64,000 nucleotides of DNA, from the NCBI RefSeq assembly GCF_001544075.1, contig NZ_BCNT01000004.1, forward strand, positions 398,945 to 462,944, given 5' to 3'. The DNA comes from Comamonas terrae. GTDB taxonomy: Bacteria; Pseudomonadota; Gammaproteobacteria; Burkholderiales; Burkholderiaceae_C. The translations under genes and the position numbers were made by a program. Under the pieces are notes generated by a model. That model had not been told where the DNA came from, did not search any database, and saw only the letters and a program-made list of their open reading frames with translations. Below, in pieces: positions 26,586 through 35,877 of this stretch. How positions within the stretch are numbered: position 1 is the stretch's first letter; every line of letters begins with the position of its first letter.

Positions 26586-27083
26586 TCAACGCCGGGCCGG
26601 GCCCACATGGCGCAGCAGCTGCTCGCGCAGAGGCGCCAGCACCGTGGCTTCGGCGCCCGCCTGGCGCGCAATGGCGAGGAACAGGCGCGGTTGCAGGTAG
26701 ATGAGGAGGAATTCGGCATCCTCGGCCCACTGGATGATGAGGTTCCAGGGCAGCCTGGTTTCGCCAACGCTCGATTGGATGCGCAGCATGTCCTCCTGCA
26801 CGGCCACCGTCTGGGGTTGCTGCATGGCCGGGTAGCGGCGATAGGCGCGCCGAGCCATGGGCTGCGTGATGCAGCGGAAGGTGGCCCACGGCAGCATCGC
26901 GTAAGCGAGGCCCGCCGGAGCCAGCCAATAATGGCGGTAGTAAAGTCCCGGGCCCGGCATCAGCACGCCGGCCAGGGATGCCGCCCACAGAAAGAGCCGC
27001 AGATAGCAGGGCTTGAAGCGCGCATGCAGCCGCTGGGCGCCGACATATGGGTTTTCGGAGATCGTGTAGGCCGGTTCGGCCAT
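26586..27083 (-). CDS. YcxB-like membrane protein
   Basis: 165 aa. Two adjacent hydrophobic segments (about 27-45 and 48-66) are followed by a C-terminal beta-rich domain, as in YcxB-family proteins: SVGETRLPWNLIIQWAEDAEFLLIYLQPRLFLAIAR is the typical core, with the conserved Trp and the final pattern ending LLRHVG. Function unknown. ATG 27083 is used; an extension to 27188 is Arg-rich and unlikely. Divergent from the OPT transporter gene. Confidence 0.72.
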   Translation of the reverse strand: MAEPAYTISENPYVGAQRLHARFKPCYLRLFLWAASLAGVLMPGPGLYYRHYWLAPAGLAYAMLPWATFRCITQPMARRAYRRYPAMQQPQTVAVQEDMLRIQSSVGETRLPWNLIIQWAEDAEFLLIYLQPRLFLAIARQAGAEATVLAPLREQLLRHVGPARR

Positions 27084-27200
27084 GCGGGGGTGATACGGGC
27101 CGGCAGCAGCACGGCGCGGTCCCCGTGGATGATGGCGCAGGCGGGAAAACCGGGGCCGGGTGCGCGGCAGCAGACGCAGGGAGCGCATCGGCTCGCATCA

Positions 27201-29216
27201 ATGATTGCAGTTATGGAAAAAAACTCTTTATCGCGTGAATTCACGGTGCGCGGCGTTCTTCTGGGCGCGCTCATCACTCTGGCCTTCACGGCGGCCAACG
27301 TCTACCTGGGCCTGAAGGTCGGGCTGACCTTCGCCTCGGCCATTCCGGCGGCCGTGATCTCCATGGCGCTGCTGTACCGCTTCAAGGATTCCAGCATCCT
27401 GGAGAACAACCTGGTGCAGACCCAGGCCTCGGCCGCGGGCACGCTGTCATCGGTGATCTTCGTGCTGCCGGCCCTGCTGATGCTGGGCCTGTGGTCGGGC
27501 TTTCCGTTCTGGCAGACGGCGCTGATCTGCGCGGCCGGCGGCACGCTGGGCGTGCTCTACACCGTGCCGCTGCGCCGCGTGATGGTGGTGCAGTCCGACC
27601 TGCCCTATCCCGAAGGCGTGGCCGCGGCCGAGGTGCTGCGCGTGGGCGAGGAGCAGCGCCACCGCAGCGACGCCTCCGGCGCCGGCTCGCCGCGTTCGGG
27701 CCTGCGCGACCTGGGTTGGGGTGCGGGCCTGGCTGCGCTGTTCGGTTTTCTGAGCGGCGGCCTGCGCGTGCTCGGCGACGCCATCAACCTCTGGATTCCC
27801 GTGGGCGGCGTGGCCCTGCGCGTGGCCGCGGGCTTCTCGCCGGCGCTGCTGGCCGCCGGCTACCTCATGGGCGCGGCCGCGGGCATTGCGGTGCTGGCCG
27901 GCCTGGTGCTGTGCTGGGGCGTGGTCGTTCCCTGGCTCACGGCCCATGCCACGCCGGCGGCAGGCCAGGCCGTCAGCGACCTGGCCACCCAGCTGTGGAG
28001 CGGCAAGGCGCGCTTCCTGGGCGCAGGGGTGATCGGCATCTCGGCGCTGTGGACCGTGGGCACGCTTGCCCGCCCCATCCTCCAGGCCATCCGCAGCCAG
28101 CCCGCGCGCGCCTCGGGCAGTGCCGCAATGGCCGGCGACGAAACCGACAAGGACATGCCGCGCAGCTGGATGCTGCTCATCGGCCTGGCCGCGCTGGCCG
28201 TGCTGTTCCTGGTCGTCAACGGCTTTGTGCACGAGCACATGCCCGAGCTGGCCGACGCCGCGCGCTACGGGCTGACGGCACTGTGCGTGCTGTTCGCCGC
28301 CGTGTTCGGCTTTCTGGTCGCCGCGGCCTGCGGCTACATGGCCGGCCTCGTGGGCTCGTCGGCCAGCCCCATCTCGGGCATAGGCATCATCGCGACCATT
28401 TTGATGGCCCTGTCACTGCTGGCACTGCATGCCGCGGTGCCCGCGTTCGCGGACAGCGTCTCGGGCCAGCTCGGCGTGGCGCTGGTGCTGTTCATGGTGT
28501 CGGTCATCCTGGCCATGGCCTCGATTTCCAACGACAACCTGCAGGACCTGAAGACTGGCTACCTGGTCGGTGCCACGCCCTGGCGCCAGCAGGTGGTGCT
28601 CATCATCGGCTGCCTGGTCGGCGCGGCCGTGATTCCGCCCGTGCTGGACCTGCTGTACAACGCCTACGGCTTTGCCGGCTCGCTGCCGCGCGAAGGCATG
28701 GACCCCGGCCAGGCGCTGGCCGCACCCCAGGCCACGCTGATGAAGCAGATCGCCACCGGCATCTTCAGCGGCTCGCTGGACTGGACCATGCTGGGCCTGG
28801 GCGTGGCGGTCGGCGTGGTCGTCATCGTGCTGGACGTGATGCTGCGCAAGGCTGGTCGCGGCGCGCTGCCGCCGCTGGCCGTGGGCCTGGGCATCTACCT
28901 GCCGCCCACCATCGGCCTGACGCTGACCATCGGCGCGGTGCTGGGCTTTTTCCTGCAGCGCGCCATCCGGGCCCGCGGCCAGCGCGCCGGCCAGCCCTGG
29001 GCGGCCGCGGCCGAGGAGCGCGGCCTGCTGCTGGCCTCGGGCCTGATCGTCGGCGAGAGCCTGATGGGCCTGGTCATTGCCGCGCTGATCGGCTTCAGCG
29101 GCAAGGATGCGCCGCTGGCCATCGTGGGCGAGGGCTTTGCGCCCGCCATGTGGCTGGGCCTGCTGTGCTTCGCGGCCCTGTGCGCCTTCTTCTACCGCCG
29201 GGTGCTGGGCAAATGA
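27201..29216 (+). CDS. OPT-family oligopeptide/metal-chelate transporter
   Basis: 671 aa with about 14-16 hydrophobic segments. The N terminus SREFTVRGVLLGALITLAFTAANVYLGLKVGLTFASAIPAAV and the NNLVQTQASAAGTL motif are hallmarks of the OPT/YSL superfamily, as are the later DLPYPEGVAAAEVL and SISNDNLQDLKTGYLVGATPWRQQ. Prokaryotic members are thought to take up oligopeptides or siderophore-like metal chelates with protons. Two in-frame ATGs, 27201 and 27213, are both possible. It overlaps the next gene (ATGA). Confidence 0.9.
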   Translation: MIAVMEKNSLSREFTVRGVLLGALITLAFTAANVYLGLKVGLTFASAIPAAVISMALLYRFKDSSILENNLVQTQASAAGTLSSVIFVLPALLMLGLWSGFPFWQTALICAAGGTLGVLYTVPLRRVMVVQSDLPYPEGVAAAEVLRVGEEQRHRSDASGAGSPRSGLRDLGWGAGLAALFGFLSGGLRVLGDAINLWIPVGGVALRVAAGFSPALLAAGYLMGAAAGIAVLAGLVLCWGVVVPWLTAHATPAAGQAVSDLATQLWSGKARFLGAGVIGISALWTVGTLARPILQAIRSQPARASGSAAMAGDETDKDMPRSWMLLIGLAALAVLFLVVNGFVHEHMPELADAARYGLTALCVLFAAVFGFLVAAACGYMAGLVGSSASPISGIGIIATILMALSLLALHAAVPAFADSVSGQLGVALVLFMVSVILAMASISNDNLQDLKTGYLVGATPWRQQVVLIIGCLVGAAVIPPVLDLLYNAYGFAGSLPREGMDPGQALAAPQATLMKQIATGIFSGSLDWTMLGLGVAVGVVVIVLDVMLRKAGRGALPPLAVGLGIYLPPTIGLTLTIGAVLGFFLQRAIRARGQRAGQPWAAAAEERGLLLASGLIVGESLMGLVIAALIGFSGKDAPLAIVGEGFAPAMWLGLLCFAALCAFFYRRVLGK

Positions 29217-30031
29217 GGACGGGGACTTTCGCGCCCGACGGGCAGGCGACGCAGGAGCAGCCGTTTCGCAAGGGCAACCTGGCCTGCAGCCATGAATGGC
29301 TGGAGGATGTCGCAAGCCTGGACGAAGTGCTGGCCCGGCTTGACGTGCTGCGCGCCGCGGACCCCGCGCACTGCTATCTGAGCACGCTGGACGACCTCGA
29401 CCAGTGCAGCTATACCTGTGGCCACGCGAGCCAGGACGAGCGCCTGTACCTGGAGGTGCCCGAAGGCTTCGACTGGGAAGACCCGGTGCAGCTGGCGGCC
29501 TGGGAATGCGACAGCCTGCGGCACCGTGCGGGCCAGCTGCGCAATCCCGAGCTGATGCAAAGCTGGGAGCAGGTCTGCGGCACGCTGTGCACCATCGGCC
29601 CGGATGTGGATGCGCTGCTGGCCGCGAACCGCGCGCCCGAGCAATTGCTGGATGACGTGCTGTACCTGCAGCGCGTGCCGGTGGCTGCCCAGGACCTGGC
29701 GATTGCCGGCCTGCCCAATGGCTACTTCAGCGCCGACTGGGACATGTTCCAGAACCATGCCGTCATCCGCCACCTGGGCCAGGCCCATGGCTATGCCTTC
29801 TTCGGCATGGGGGCGAGCTGGCTGGGCTTTGCGCGCGCGCAACCCCTCGATGCCGCCATGGCGCGGCAACTGGCGGCCGAACTGCGCCAGCTCTACGGCA
29901 AAGGCCGCGAGGAGGTGCTGGAACATGGGGGCTGGGCGCAGCTGGCTGCACTGCTGGCGCAGCGCCGCACACTGTTGCTGGGCTATACGGAAAGCTTTGC
30001 CGAGACCCTGGACCTGGGCGAAGGCGACTAG
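29213..30031 (+). CDS. Unknown protein translationally coupled to the OPT transporter
   Basis: 272-aa soluble acidic protein, no signal peptide. It starts at an ATGA overlap with the transporter stop, so it is made from the same mRNA. Visible features are a Cys cluster in QCSYTCGHAS, a Trp-rich DWEDPVQLAAWECDSLRH, QVCGTLC, and NGYFSADWDMFQNHAVIRHL. I recognise no family. It could be a cytoplasmic partner handling the imported substrate, by position only. Confidence 0.65.
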   Translation: MRTGTFAPDGQATQEQPFRKGNLACSHEWLEDVASLDEVLARLDVLRAADPAHCYLSTLDDLDQCSYTCGHASQDERLYLEVPEGFDWEDPVQLAAWECDSLRHRAGQLRNPELMQSWEQVCGTLCTIGPDVDALLAANRAPEQLLDDVLYLQRVPVAAQDLAIAGLPNGYFSADWDMFQNHAVIRHLGQAHGYAFFGMGASWLGFARAQPLDAAMARQLAAELRQLYGKGREEVLEHGGWAQLAALLAQRRTLLLGYTESFAETLDLGEGD

Positions 30032-30091
30032 CCGAGCGCACGGCCTGTCTTATAGTGGCCGCCTCCACGCTCTGCATCTGCATCCTTTCCC

Positions 30092-30520
30092 ATGGCCCGC
30101 GTCCAATTCGAGCTTCCCGCGCAGTTCCTGTTCTCCACCGAGATGCAGATCTACATCAGCCACGTCAACCAGGGCGGCCATCTGGACAATGCCCAGCTGC
30201 TGACCCTGGTGTCCGAGGCGCGCGTGCGCTTCTTCAAGCACCTGGGCTACCGCGAGTCGGATGTGCAGGGCCACGGCGTGGTGGTGGGCGACATCGTGGC
30301 CCAGTACAAGTCCGAGGGCTTTCACGGCGAGACCATGCGCGTGGAGATGACGCCGGCCGATCCCAACAAATACGGCTTCGACCTGGTCTTTCGCATGACC
30401 GAGACGGCCAGCGCCCGCGAAGTGGCGCGCGGCAAGGTCGGCGTGGTCTTTGTGGCCCGGGGCGAACGCAAGGTGGCGCCGATTCCCGAACCGTTGCGGC
30501 TGGCGCTTTTTGGCGCATGA
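30092..30520 (+). CDS. Hotdog-fold thioesterase
   Basis: 142-aa protein of the 4-hydroxybenzoyl-CoA-thioesterase-like hotdog family. YISHVNQGGHLDNAQLLTLVSEARVRFF is the active-site helix region (the HVN...DN pattern), followed by VVGDIVAQYKSEGFHGETMRVEMT. It probably hydrolyses an acyl-CoA or acyl-ACP thioester; the acyl group is unknown. It ends at a bidirectional terminator. Confidence 0.85.
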   Translation: MARVQFELPAQFLFSTEMQIYISHVNQGGHLDNAQLLTLVSEARVRFFKHLGYRESDVQGHGVVVGDIVAQYKSEGFHGETMRVEMTPADPNKYGFDLVFRMTETASAREVARGKVGVVFVARGERKVAPIPEPLRLALFGA

Positions 30521-30554
30521 AAAAAACCGCAGGGCGCGAGCCGCTGCGGTTTTT
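30521..30554 (+). terminator. Bidirectional terminator after the thioesterase gene
   Basis: Arms AACCGCAG (30525-30532) and CTGCGGTT (30544-30551) with A and T runs on the outer sides. Confidence 0.85.
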
Positions 30555-30655
30555 CTATCGCCGCCGGGCCGTCCCAAGGCAATAAAGTGCCCTCTCGGGG
30601 GGCGCAGCCGCACTACGTGGGCGTGCGTGGGGCGTTTGTTGTCGCGGAGGCTGAC

Positions 30656-30988
30656 TTATTTGCCTGCGGTGCCTTCCGCGCCGTAGGTCTTGCTCAGGTA
30701 GTCCACGATGGGCTCGATGTCGGCCTCGGGGAAGGGCGCGCCGAACGGCTTTTTCATCTTCTTGACCGTGGCCTCCCAGTAGCTGCGCGGCGAGGTGTGT
30801 GGCTGGGTCTGCACGTACTGGGCCGAGTGGCACATCAGGCAGTGGGCCATGGCCAGCTGGTAGCCGGGCAGGCTGCTTTCCTGGTAGACGGCGGTCTCGG
30901 CCGGCAGCGTGATCTCCAGCGCCTGGGCCGGGCCCAGGGCCAGGCCGGCGGCCAGCAGCAGGGCGCTCTTCAGGATGGTGGTTTTCAT
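30656..30988 (-). CDS. sorB: Sulfite dehydrogenase cytochrome c subunit
   Basis: 110-aa periplasmic c-type cytochrome with a signal peptide (about 1-23) and one haem site, CLMCH at 50-54. The GYQLAMAHCLMCHSAQYVQTQPHTSPRSYWEATVKKM pattern matches SorB, the electron acceptor for SorA. It starts 11 bp after sorA on the same strand, so the two are one operon. It passes sulfite-derived electrons to the respiratory chain. Confidence 0.9.
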   Translation of the reverse strand: MKTTILKSALLLAAGLALGPAQALEITLPAETAVYQESSLPGYQLAMAHCLMCHSAQYVQTQPHTSPRSYWEATVKKMKKPFGAPFPEADIEPIVDYLSKTYGAEGTAGK

Positions 30989-30999
30989 GGCGCTTCTCC

Positions 31000-32250
31000 T
31001 CAGACCGCGTTGATGCGGACGGTTTCCACCACATTGCGCATATAGCCCGCGGGGTTCCACAGCGCCTCCATCGGCTGGCCCTGGCCCGCGCGGTTGACGG
31101 CGCGCACCTTGAGCTCGTACTCGCCCTTCCTCGGCGGCTTGAAGCTGGCCTTCCACTCGCGGAACGAATAGCGGCTGAGCTCCTCGCCGAGCGTGGCGGC
31201 CTGCCAGGTCCTGCCGCCGTCGCTGGAGATGCTGACCTCGGCAATGCCCTGGCCGCCGTCGAAGGCGATGCCGCGCAGCACCACTTCCTTGCCGGCCTGG
31301 AGGCGTGCGCCGTCCTGGTGGCTGGTGATGAAGGAGCGGGTGTTGAAGCGGCCGATGGGCGCGGTCTTGGCCGGGCCCTTGCCCGCCGGCGTGCAGGCGC
31401 AGGCGTTGGCGGGGATGCGGTAGGCCGAGGCCATCCAGAAGCCGTCGAACACCTTGTCCAGCACCTGGATCTCGTTCACATGCTTGATCCAGTAGGTGCC
31501 GTAGTAGCCGGGCACGACCAGGCGCAGCGGGTAGCCGTTGAGCATGGGCAGGTCCTGGTCGTTCATGGCCCAGGCCAGCATGACCTCGCCGTCCATGGCA
31601 TGGTCGATGTCCAGCGCCTTCACGAAGTCCGGGCCGCCGTCGATGGGCGGCTTGTCCATGCCGTTGAAGCTGACCTGCACCGCGCCGGGCTTGAGGCCGG
31701 CCTTCTCCAGCACGCGCCTGAGCGGCACGCCGGTCCACTTGGCATTGCCCATGGCGCCGTTGCCCAGCTGCCCGCCGTTGACGCGCGGAGTGAAGAAGCC
31801 CCGGCTGTTGCCCGAGCACTGGTGCACGGCCACGAGGCTCACCGGCTCGCCCAGGGCCTTGAGCTCGGCCAGCGACAGCGTGAGCGGCCTCTCCACCAGT
31901 CCGCCGATGCTGACGCGGAACTCCTCGGCCTTGATGTCGGTGGGGATGCCGCTCCAGTGGTAGCGCACGAAGAAGGCGTCGTTGGGCGTGATCAGGCCTT
32001 CGTTGAACACCTCGAACGGCGTCTCCAGCTGGGGCGGGCGGCTGGTCTGCAGGATCAACGGGCGCTTCTGGGGAAAGGCCGCCAGCTCGCGCACGCCGTT
32101 GGCGAACGGCAGCGTGACCTGCGTGGGCGCCGCATTGGCGGCCAGCGCGCGCACGGCGGGGCTCAGCAGCGCGGCGCCCGCGCCGGCGGCCTGCAGCCAG
32201 TGGCGGCGGCTGCCCTGCAAGGGCTGGGGTGGATGGGCGGGATGCTTCAT
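31000..32250 (-). CDS. sorA: Sulfite dehydrogenase molybdopterin subunit
   Basis: 416-aa periplasmic sulfite-oxidase-family enzyme. A twin-arginine-type signal (GSRRHWLQ, then a hydrophobic stretch ending at about 37) fits export of a folded Mo protein. The Mo-ligating Cys is C145 in VHQCSGNSRG. A dimerisation domain occupies the last 120 residues (SSDGGRTWQAATL). Together with SorB it oxidises sulfite to sulfate in the periplasm. ATG 32250 was chosen for the signal peptide; an upstream extension is not part of it. Confidence 0.93.
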   Translation of the reverse strand: MKHPAHPPQPLQGSRRHWLQAAGAGAALLSPAVRALAANAAPTQVTLPFANGVRELAAFPQKRPLILQTSRPPQLETPFEVFNEGLITPNDAFFVRYHWSGIPTDIKAEEFRVSIGGLVERPLTLSLAELKALGEPVSLVAVHQCSGNSRGFFTPRVNGGQLGNGAMGNAKWTGVPLRRVLEKAGLKPGAVQVSFNGMDKPPIDGGPDFVKALDIDHAMDGEVMLAWAMNDQDLPMLNGYPLRLVVPGYYGTYWIKHVNEIQVLDKVFDGFWMASAYRIPANACACTPAGKGPAKTAPIGRFNTRSFITSHQDGARLQAGKEVVLRGIAFDGGQGIAEVSISSDGGRTWQAATLGEELSRYSFREWKASFKPPRKGEYELKVRAVNRAGQGQPMEALWNPAGYMRNVVETVRINAV

Positions 32251-32436
32251 CGGTGGTCTCCGGGGAATGTTGTTGTGAGCCGATAGCGCAGCGGTCCGCA
32301 GGCGGCATGGCTGCGCCTGCCCATGGTAAGCAGCTTGGGCCCGGCCCGGAAGCCCGGCCATGGAGCCAGCCGGCAACATTCGATGGAGCCAGGGCCATGG
32401 CCGGCAATCCGGTGAGTGCGGCCCTGTGGTTCGGCC

Positions 32437-33000
32437 TCAGGCCACGGCCGGCGCCTGGATGCGGTAGAGGCAGTGCTCGGCCAGCCGGTGGCCGGCGGGC
32501 AGCGCGGGGTGAAGAAAAGTGGTGGCGTCCCGGCGCATGCCCAGCCGCTGCATCACGGCCTCGGAGCGTGTGTTGTGGACGGAGGTGAAGGACACCACTT
32601 CCTCCAGCCCCAGCACCTCGAATGCAAACCGCAGCGCGGCGGCAGCGCCCTCGGTGGCGTAGCCCTTGCCCCAGTGCGCGCGGGCCAGCCGCCAGCCCAC
32701 TTCCACGCAGGGCGAAAAGGGCAGGTGGGCGGGCGCATGCAGGCCGATCATGCCGACGAAGGCGCCGCTGCGGCGCTCCTCCACGGCCCAGAAGCCGCCC
32801 CAGCCGCGCTCGGCAATCAGCGCCTGGCAGCGCAGCGCGATGGCATCGCTCTCGGCGCGCGACAGCACGGCGGGAAAGTGGCGCATGACCTCGGGGTCGG
32901 CGTTGAGCGCGGCAAACGCCGGCAGATCCTGCGCGCGCCACTGGCGCAGTTGCAGGCGGGCCGTGTGCAGGGTTCGGGGCGGAAGGAGGGCAAGGTCCAT
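32437..33000 (-). CDS. GNAT acetyltransferase, RimJ/RimL-like
   Basis: 187-aa N-acetyltransferase. LHTARLQLRQWRAQDLPAFAALNADPEVMRHFP is the typical start of the RimL/acetyltransf_3 group. The acetyl-CoA motif A is in GWRLARAHWGKGYATEGAAAALRFAF, and NTRSEAVMQRLGM follows. The acceptor (ribosomal protein N terminus or a small molecule) is unknown. Start ATG 33000 chosen by homology of the N terminus. Confidence 0.87.
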   Translation of the reverse strand: MDLALLPPRTLHTARLQLRQWRAQDLPAFAALNADPEVMRHFPAVLSRAESDAIALRCQALIAERGWGGFWAVEERRSGAFVGMIGLHAPAHLPFSPCVEVGWRLARAHWGKGYATEGAAAALRFAFEVLGLEEVVSFTSVHNTRSEAVMQRLGMRRDATTFLHPALPAGHRLAEHCLYRIQAPAVA

Positions 33001-33042
33001 AGGCCCGGATATTAGCCGTGGGCGTGCAGGCGGTCTTGAATC

Positions 33043-33060
33043 GATAGCTGCCTGCGCTTG
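33043..33060 (+). repeat. Short intergenic repeat, core copy
   Basis: GATAGCTGCCTGCGCTTG followed by ATGGATAAGG, the longest typical form of the repeat. Confidence 0.8.
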
Positions 33061-33115
33061 ATGGATAAGGGAATGAGGATGTTTTTGCCGGAGGAAAGCC
33101 CGGCGGGCCTCTTCG

Positions 33116-33931
33116 TCAGCGCATGGGTCTAGCGGGTGGGGCCACGAACCGCGCCACGGCATCCCACAGCGCCGGGGCCCGCAGAATGCTGGAGTGTCCG
33201 GTGTGCGGCAGGGCCAGCACTTCCACGGCCTTGCCCTGGAGGCTTTGCAGCAAGGCATCGGTGCGCGCCGCACCCACCACCTTGTCGTGGCTGGCGCGCA
33301 GCACCAGGATGGGGCCCTGGTAATGCTTCAGGTGCGCGGCGGAGTCGAAAGGATCGCGCAGCAGCAGCTCCACCGGCAGCCAGGCATACATGCCGCGCAC
33401 GGTGTTCAGAATGCTGTCGAACGGCGTGACCAGCACCAGCCCGTCGGGCCGGCGCGCATCGGCCACGGCCGCGGCCACGCCCGTGCCCAGGCTGCGCCCC
33501 ATGACCGTGATGGGCTCCTGTGGGTGCAGCCGCCGGACCTCGTCGAACAGGGCCACGGCGTCCAGCTCCATCATCTCCTGCGAAGGCTCGCCCTCGCTGG
33601 CGCCGTAGCCGCGGTAGGCCAGCATGTAGATGTCGCTGTGGGGCAGCGCGCGGGCCAGCTGCGGCAGGCGGCGCTCGATGTTCTCGGCATTGCCGCCGAA
33701 GTAGATCACCGCGCTGCCGGCCTTGCCATCCTCGGGATGCCACTGCCAGCCGCGCAGCAGCACATCGGCGCGTTGCAGCGCGAAATTGGTGGTCTCCGCC
33801 GCCACCCGCGTGCTCTCGCCCGGAAAGATCATCTGGCGCTGCTGGGCGAACATATAGCTGCAGATGCAGACATAGACTGCCACGCACAGGGCGAGCAGCC
33901 ACAGCAGTGGCTTGAGCAGCTTGGAGAACAT
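33116..33931 (-). CDS. Membrane-anchored alpha/beta hydrolase (BEM46/YqhA-like)
   Basis: 271 aa. An N-terminal helix (about 7-27) anchors or exports it. The core has NAENIERRLPQLA, YRGYGASEGEPS (oxyanion region), MGRSLGTG (nucleophile Ser), LRASHDKVV (acid) and LPHTGHSS (His). This is the BEM46/ABHD13-like group found in many bacteria. Substrate unknown. An upstream in-frame stretch to 34198 is not supported. Confidence 0.85.
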   Translation of the reverse strand: MFSKLLKPLLWLLALCVAVYVCICSYMFAQQRQMIFPGESTRVAAETTNFALQRADVLLRGWQWHPEDGKAGSAVIYFGGNAENIERRLPQLARALPHSDIYMLAYRGYGASEGEPSQEMMELDAVALFDEVRRLHPQEPITVMGRSLGTGVAAAVADARRPDGLVLVTPFDSILNTVRGMYAWLPVELLLRDPFDSAAHLKHYQGPILVLRASHDKVVGAARTDALLQSLQGKAVEVLALPHTGHSSILRAPALWDAVARFVAPPARPMR

Positions 33932-34174
33932 GAACGGATGAGGAAATGATGCGGAGTGCGCCGGATTGTGCGCAGTTTTGTGTGACGACTGTGTAGTCTT
34001 TACCGGGGCTTTATGTAAAGGCGGCCCGGGGCGCTTGTGGGAGCCGCATGCCTTGCATGCCGGGGGCAGGTCTCGGCCCGCCCCAGGCCGAAAGAAAGCA
34101 GCCCTTTTGCAGCGCTGCGGGCAACCTGCGGAGCACAAGGCCGATGGAGGGCAGGATGGCTTCTTTATATTTTT

Positions 34175-34192
34175 GATAGCTGCCGGCGCTTG
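34175..34192 (+). repeat. Short intergenic repeat, core copy
   Basis: GATAGCTGCCGGCGCTTG, preceded by a T run. Confidence 0.8.
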
Positions 34193-34351
34193 CTGCATCA
34201 GCGTCGGAGGCTAATTCTTCCATGGCTCTTGCAGGCCGCCTGCCGGAGCACGACCCGGCGCGGCCGGCTGGGCTACAAGGCAGCCGCTGCTTGATGGTGG
34301 CGGCGTTGGACCTTCCAGCGCTACAGCTCCATTCCATCGTGCCTGGATGGG

Positions 34352-34376
34352 AAAAAACCTCCCGAAGGAGGTTTTT
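34352..34376 (-). terminator. Terminator of gatCAB
   Basis: AAAACCTCC-cgaa-GGAGGTTTT, with A and T runs on both sides. It lies about 30 bp after the gatB stop on the minus strand. Confidence 0.88.
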
Positions 34377-34404
34377 AACAAGGCACCGAAATGCGGGCGG
34401 CAGC

Positions 34405-35850
34405 TTATGCCAGCTTCGCCTTCAACAGCTCATTCACCTGCCCGGGATTGGCCTTGCCCTTGGAGGCCTTCATCACCTGGCCGACCAGCGCGTTGAATGC
34501 CTTGTCCTTGCCGGCCTTGTACTGCTCCACGTTCGCGGGGTTGGCGGCGATCACCTCGTCGATGATCTTTTCCAGCGCGCCGGTGTCGTTCATCTGCTTG
34601 AGGCCCTTGGCTTCGATGACGGCATCCACGTCGGAGCCTTCGCCGGACCACAGCGCCTCGAACACCTGCTTGGCGGCGTTGTTGGAGATGGTGCCGTCGC
34701 CGATGCGCCTGATCAGCGCGCCCAGCTGCTGGCTGCCGACCTTGACGGCGTCCATGCCGATTTCCTCGTTGTTGAGGCGCCGCGAGATCTCGCCCATCAC
34801 CCAGTTGGAGGCCAGCTTGGGCGCGCCGCAGGCCTTGGCGGCGTCCTCGAAGTAGGCGGCCATGGCTTGGCTCTGGGTCAGCGTGGTGGCGTCGTACTCG
34901 GGCAGGCCGTACTGCTGCACGAAGCGCGCGGCCATGGCGCGGGGCAGCTCGGGCATTTCGGCCTTCACGCGCTCCACCCATTCGGGGGCCACGACCAGCG
35001 GCGGCAGGTCGGGGTCGGGGAAGTAGCGGTAGTCGGCCGCGTCTTCCTTGGTGCGCATGGCGCGGGTCTCGCCCGTGTCGGGGTTGAACAGCACGGTGGC
35101 CTGCTGGATCTTGTGGCCGTCCTCGAGCTGCTCGATCTGCCAGAGGATTTCGTAGTCGATGGCGATCTGCATGTTCCTGAACGAGTTCAGGTTCTTGATC
35201 TCGCGGCGCGTGCCCAGCGGCTGGCCCGGCTTGCGCACGGAGACGTTGGCGTCGCAACGGAACGATCCTTCCTGCATGTTGCCGTCGCAGATGCCGATCC
35301 AGGTGACGATCTTGTGCAGTTCCTTGGCGTAGGCCACGGCTTCTTCGGTAGAGCGGATGTCGGGCTCGGTCACGATTTCCAGCAGCGGCGTGCCGGCGCG
35401 GTTCAGGTCGATGCCGGATTCGGCCGGGAACTCGTCGTGCACGGATTTGCCGGCGTCTTCTTCCAGGTGGGCGCGCACCAGGCGCACGGTCTTGAGCTGG
35501 TCGCCCACGTAGAAGCTGACTTCGCCGCCCTGCACCACGGGGATCTCGAACTGGGAGATCTGGTAGCCCTTGGGCAGGTCGGGGTAGAAGTAGTTCTTGC
35601 GCGCGAAGATGGAGCGCGGCGCAATCGTGGAGCCGAGCGACAGGCCGAGCTTGATCGCGCATTCCACGGCCTTCCTGTTCATGACCGGCAGCGTGCCGGG
35701 CAGGGCCAGGTCCACGGCGCAGGCCTGGGTGTTGGGCGCGGCGCCGAAGGCGGTGCTGGCGCGGCTGAAGATCTTGCTGTTCGTGGCCAGCTGGGCGTGG
35801 GTCTCGAAGCCGATGACGACTTCGTAGCCATTGATCAGTTTCACTGTCAT
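34405..35850 (-). CDS. gatB: Asp-tRNA(Asn)/Glu-tRNA(Gln) amidotransferase subunit B
   Basis: 481-aa tRNA-binding kinase subunit. [21 protein letters not shown], the cradle-domain motif [38 protein letters not shown], and [15 protein letters not shown] are GatB hallmarks. A C-terminal YqeY-like tail domain ends the protein. With GatA and GatC it converts Glu-tRNA(Gln) and/or Asp-tRNA(Asn) to the amidated form. Last gene of the gatCAB operon, 27 bp after gatA. Confidence 0.97.
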   Translation of the reverse strand: MTVKLINGYEVVIGFETHAQLATNSKIFSRASTAFGAAPNTQACAVDLALPGTLPVMNRKAVECAIKLGLSLGSTIAPRSIFARKNYFYPDLPKGYQISQFEIPVVQGGEVSFYVGDQLKTVRLVRAHLEEDAGKSVHDEFPAESGIDLNRAGTPLLEIVTEPDIRSTEEAVAYAKELHKIVTWIGICDGNMQEGSFRCDANVSVRKPGQPLGTRREIKNLNSFRNMQIAIDYEILWQIEQLEDGHKIQQATVLFNPDTGETRAMRTKEDAADYRYFPDPDLPPLVVAPEWVERVKAEMPELPRAMAARFVQQYGLPEYDATTLTQSQAMAAYFEDAAKACGAPKLASNWVMGEISRRLNNEEIGMDAVKVGSQQLGALIRRIGDGTISNNAAKQVFEALWSGEGSDVDAVIEAKGLKQMNDTGALEKIIDEVIAANPANVEQYKAGKDKAFNALVGQVMKASKGKANPGQVNELLKAKLA

Positions 35851-35877
35851 TTGCAGAGAGTCCTTCCTGCGTCTGTC

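Larger units (their letters stand above)
33932..34404. other. Intergenic region with repeat and terminator
   Basis: About 470 bp between a hydrolase start and the gatB stop. It carries the hydrolase promoter (not assignable), a short-repeat copy at 34175-34192 and the gatB terminator at 34352-34376. Small open frames here have no ribosome site or coding character. Confidence 0.6.
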
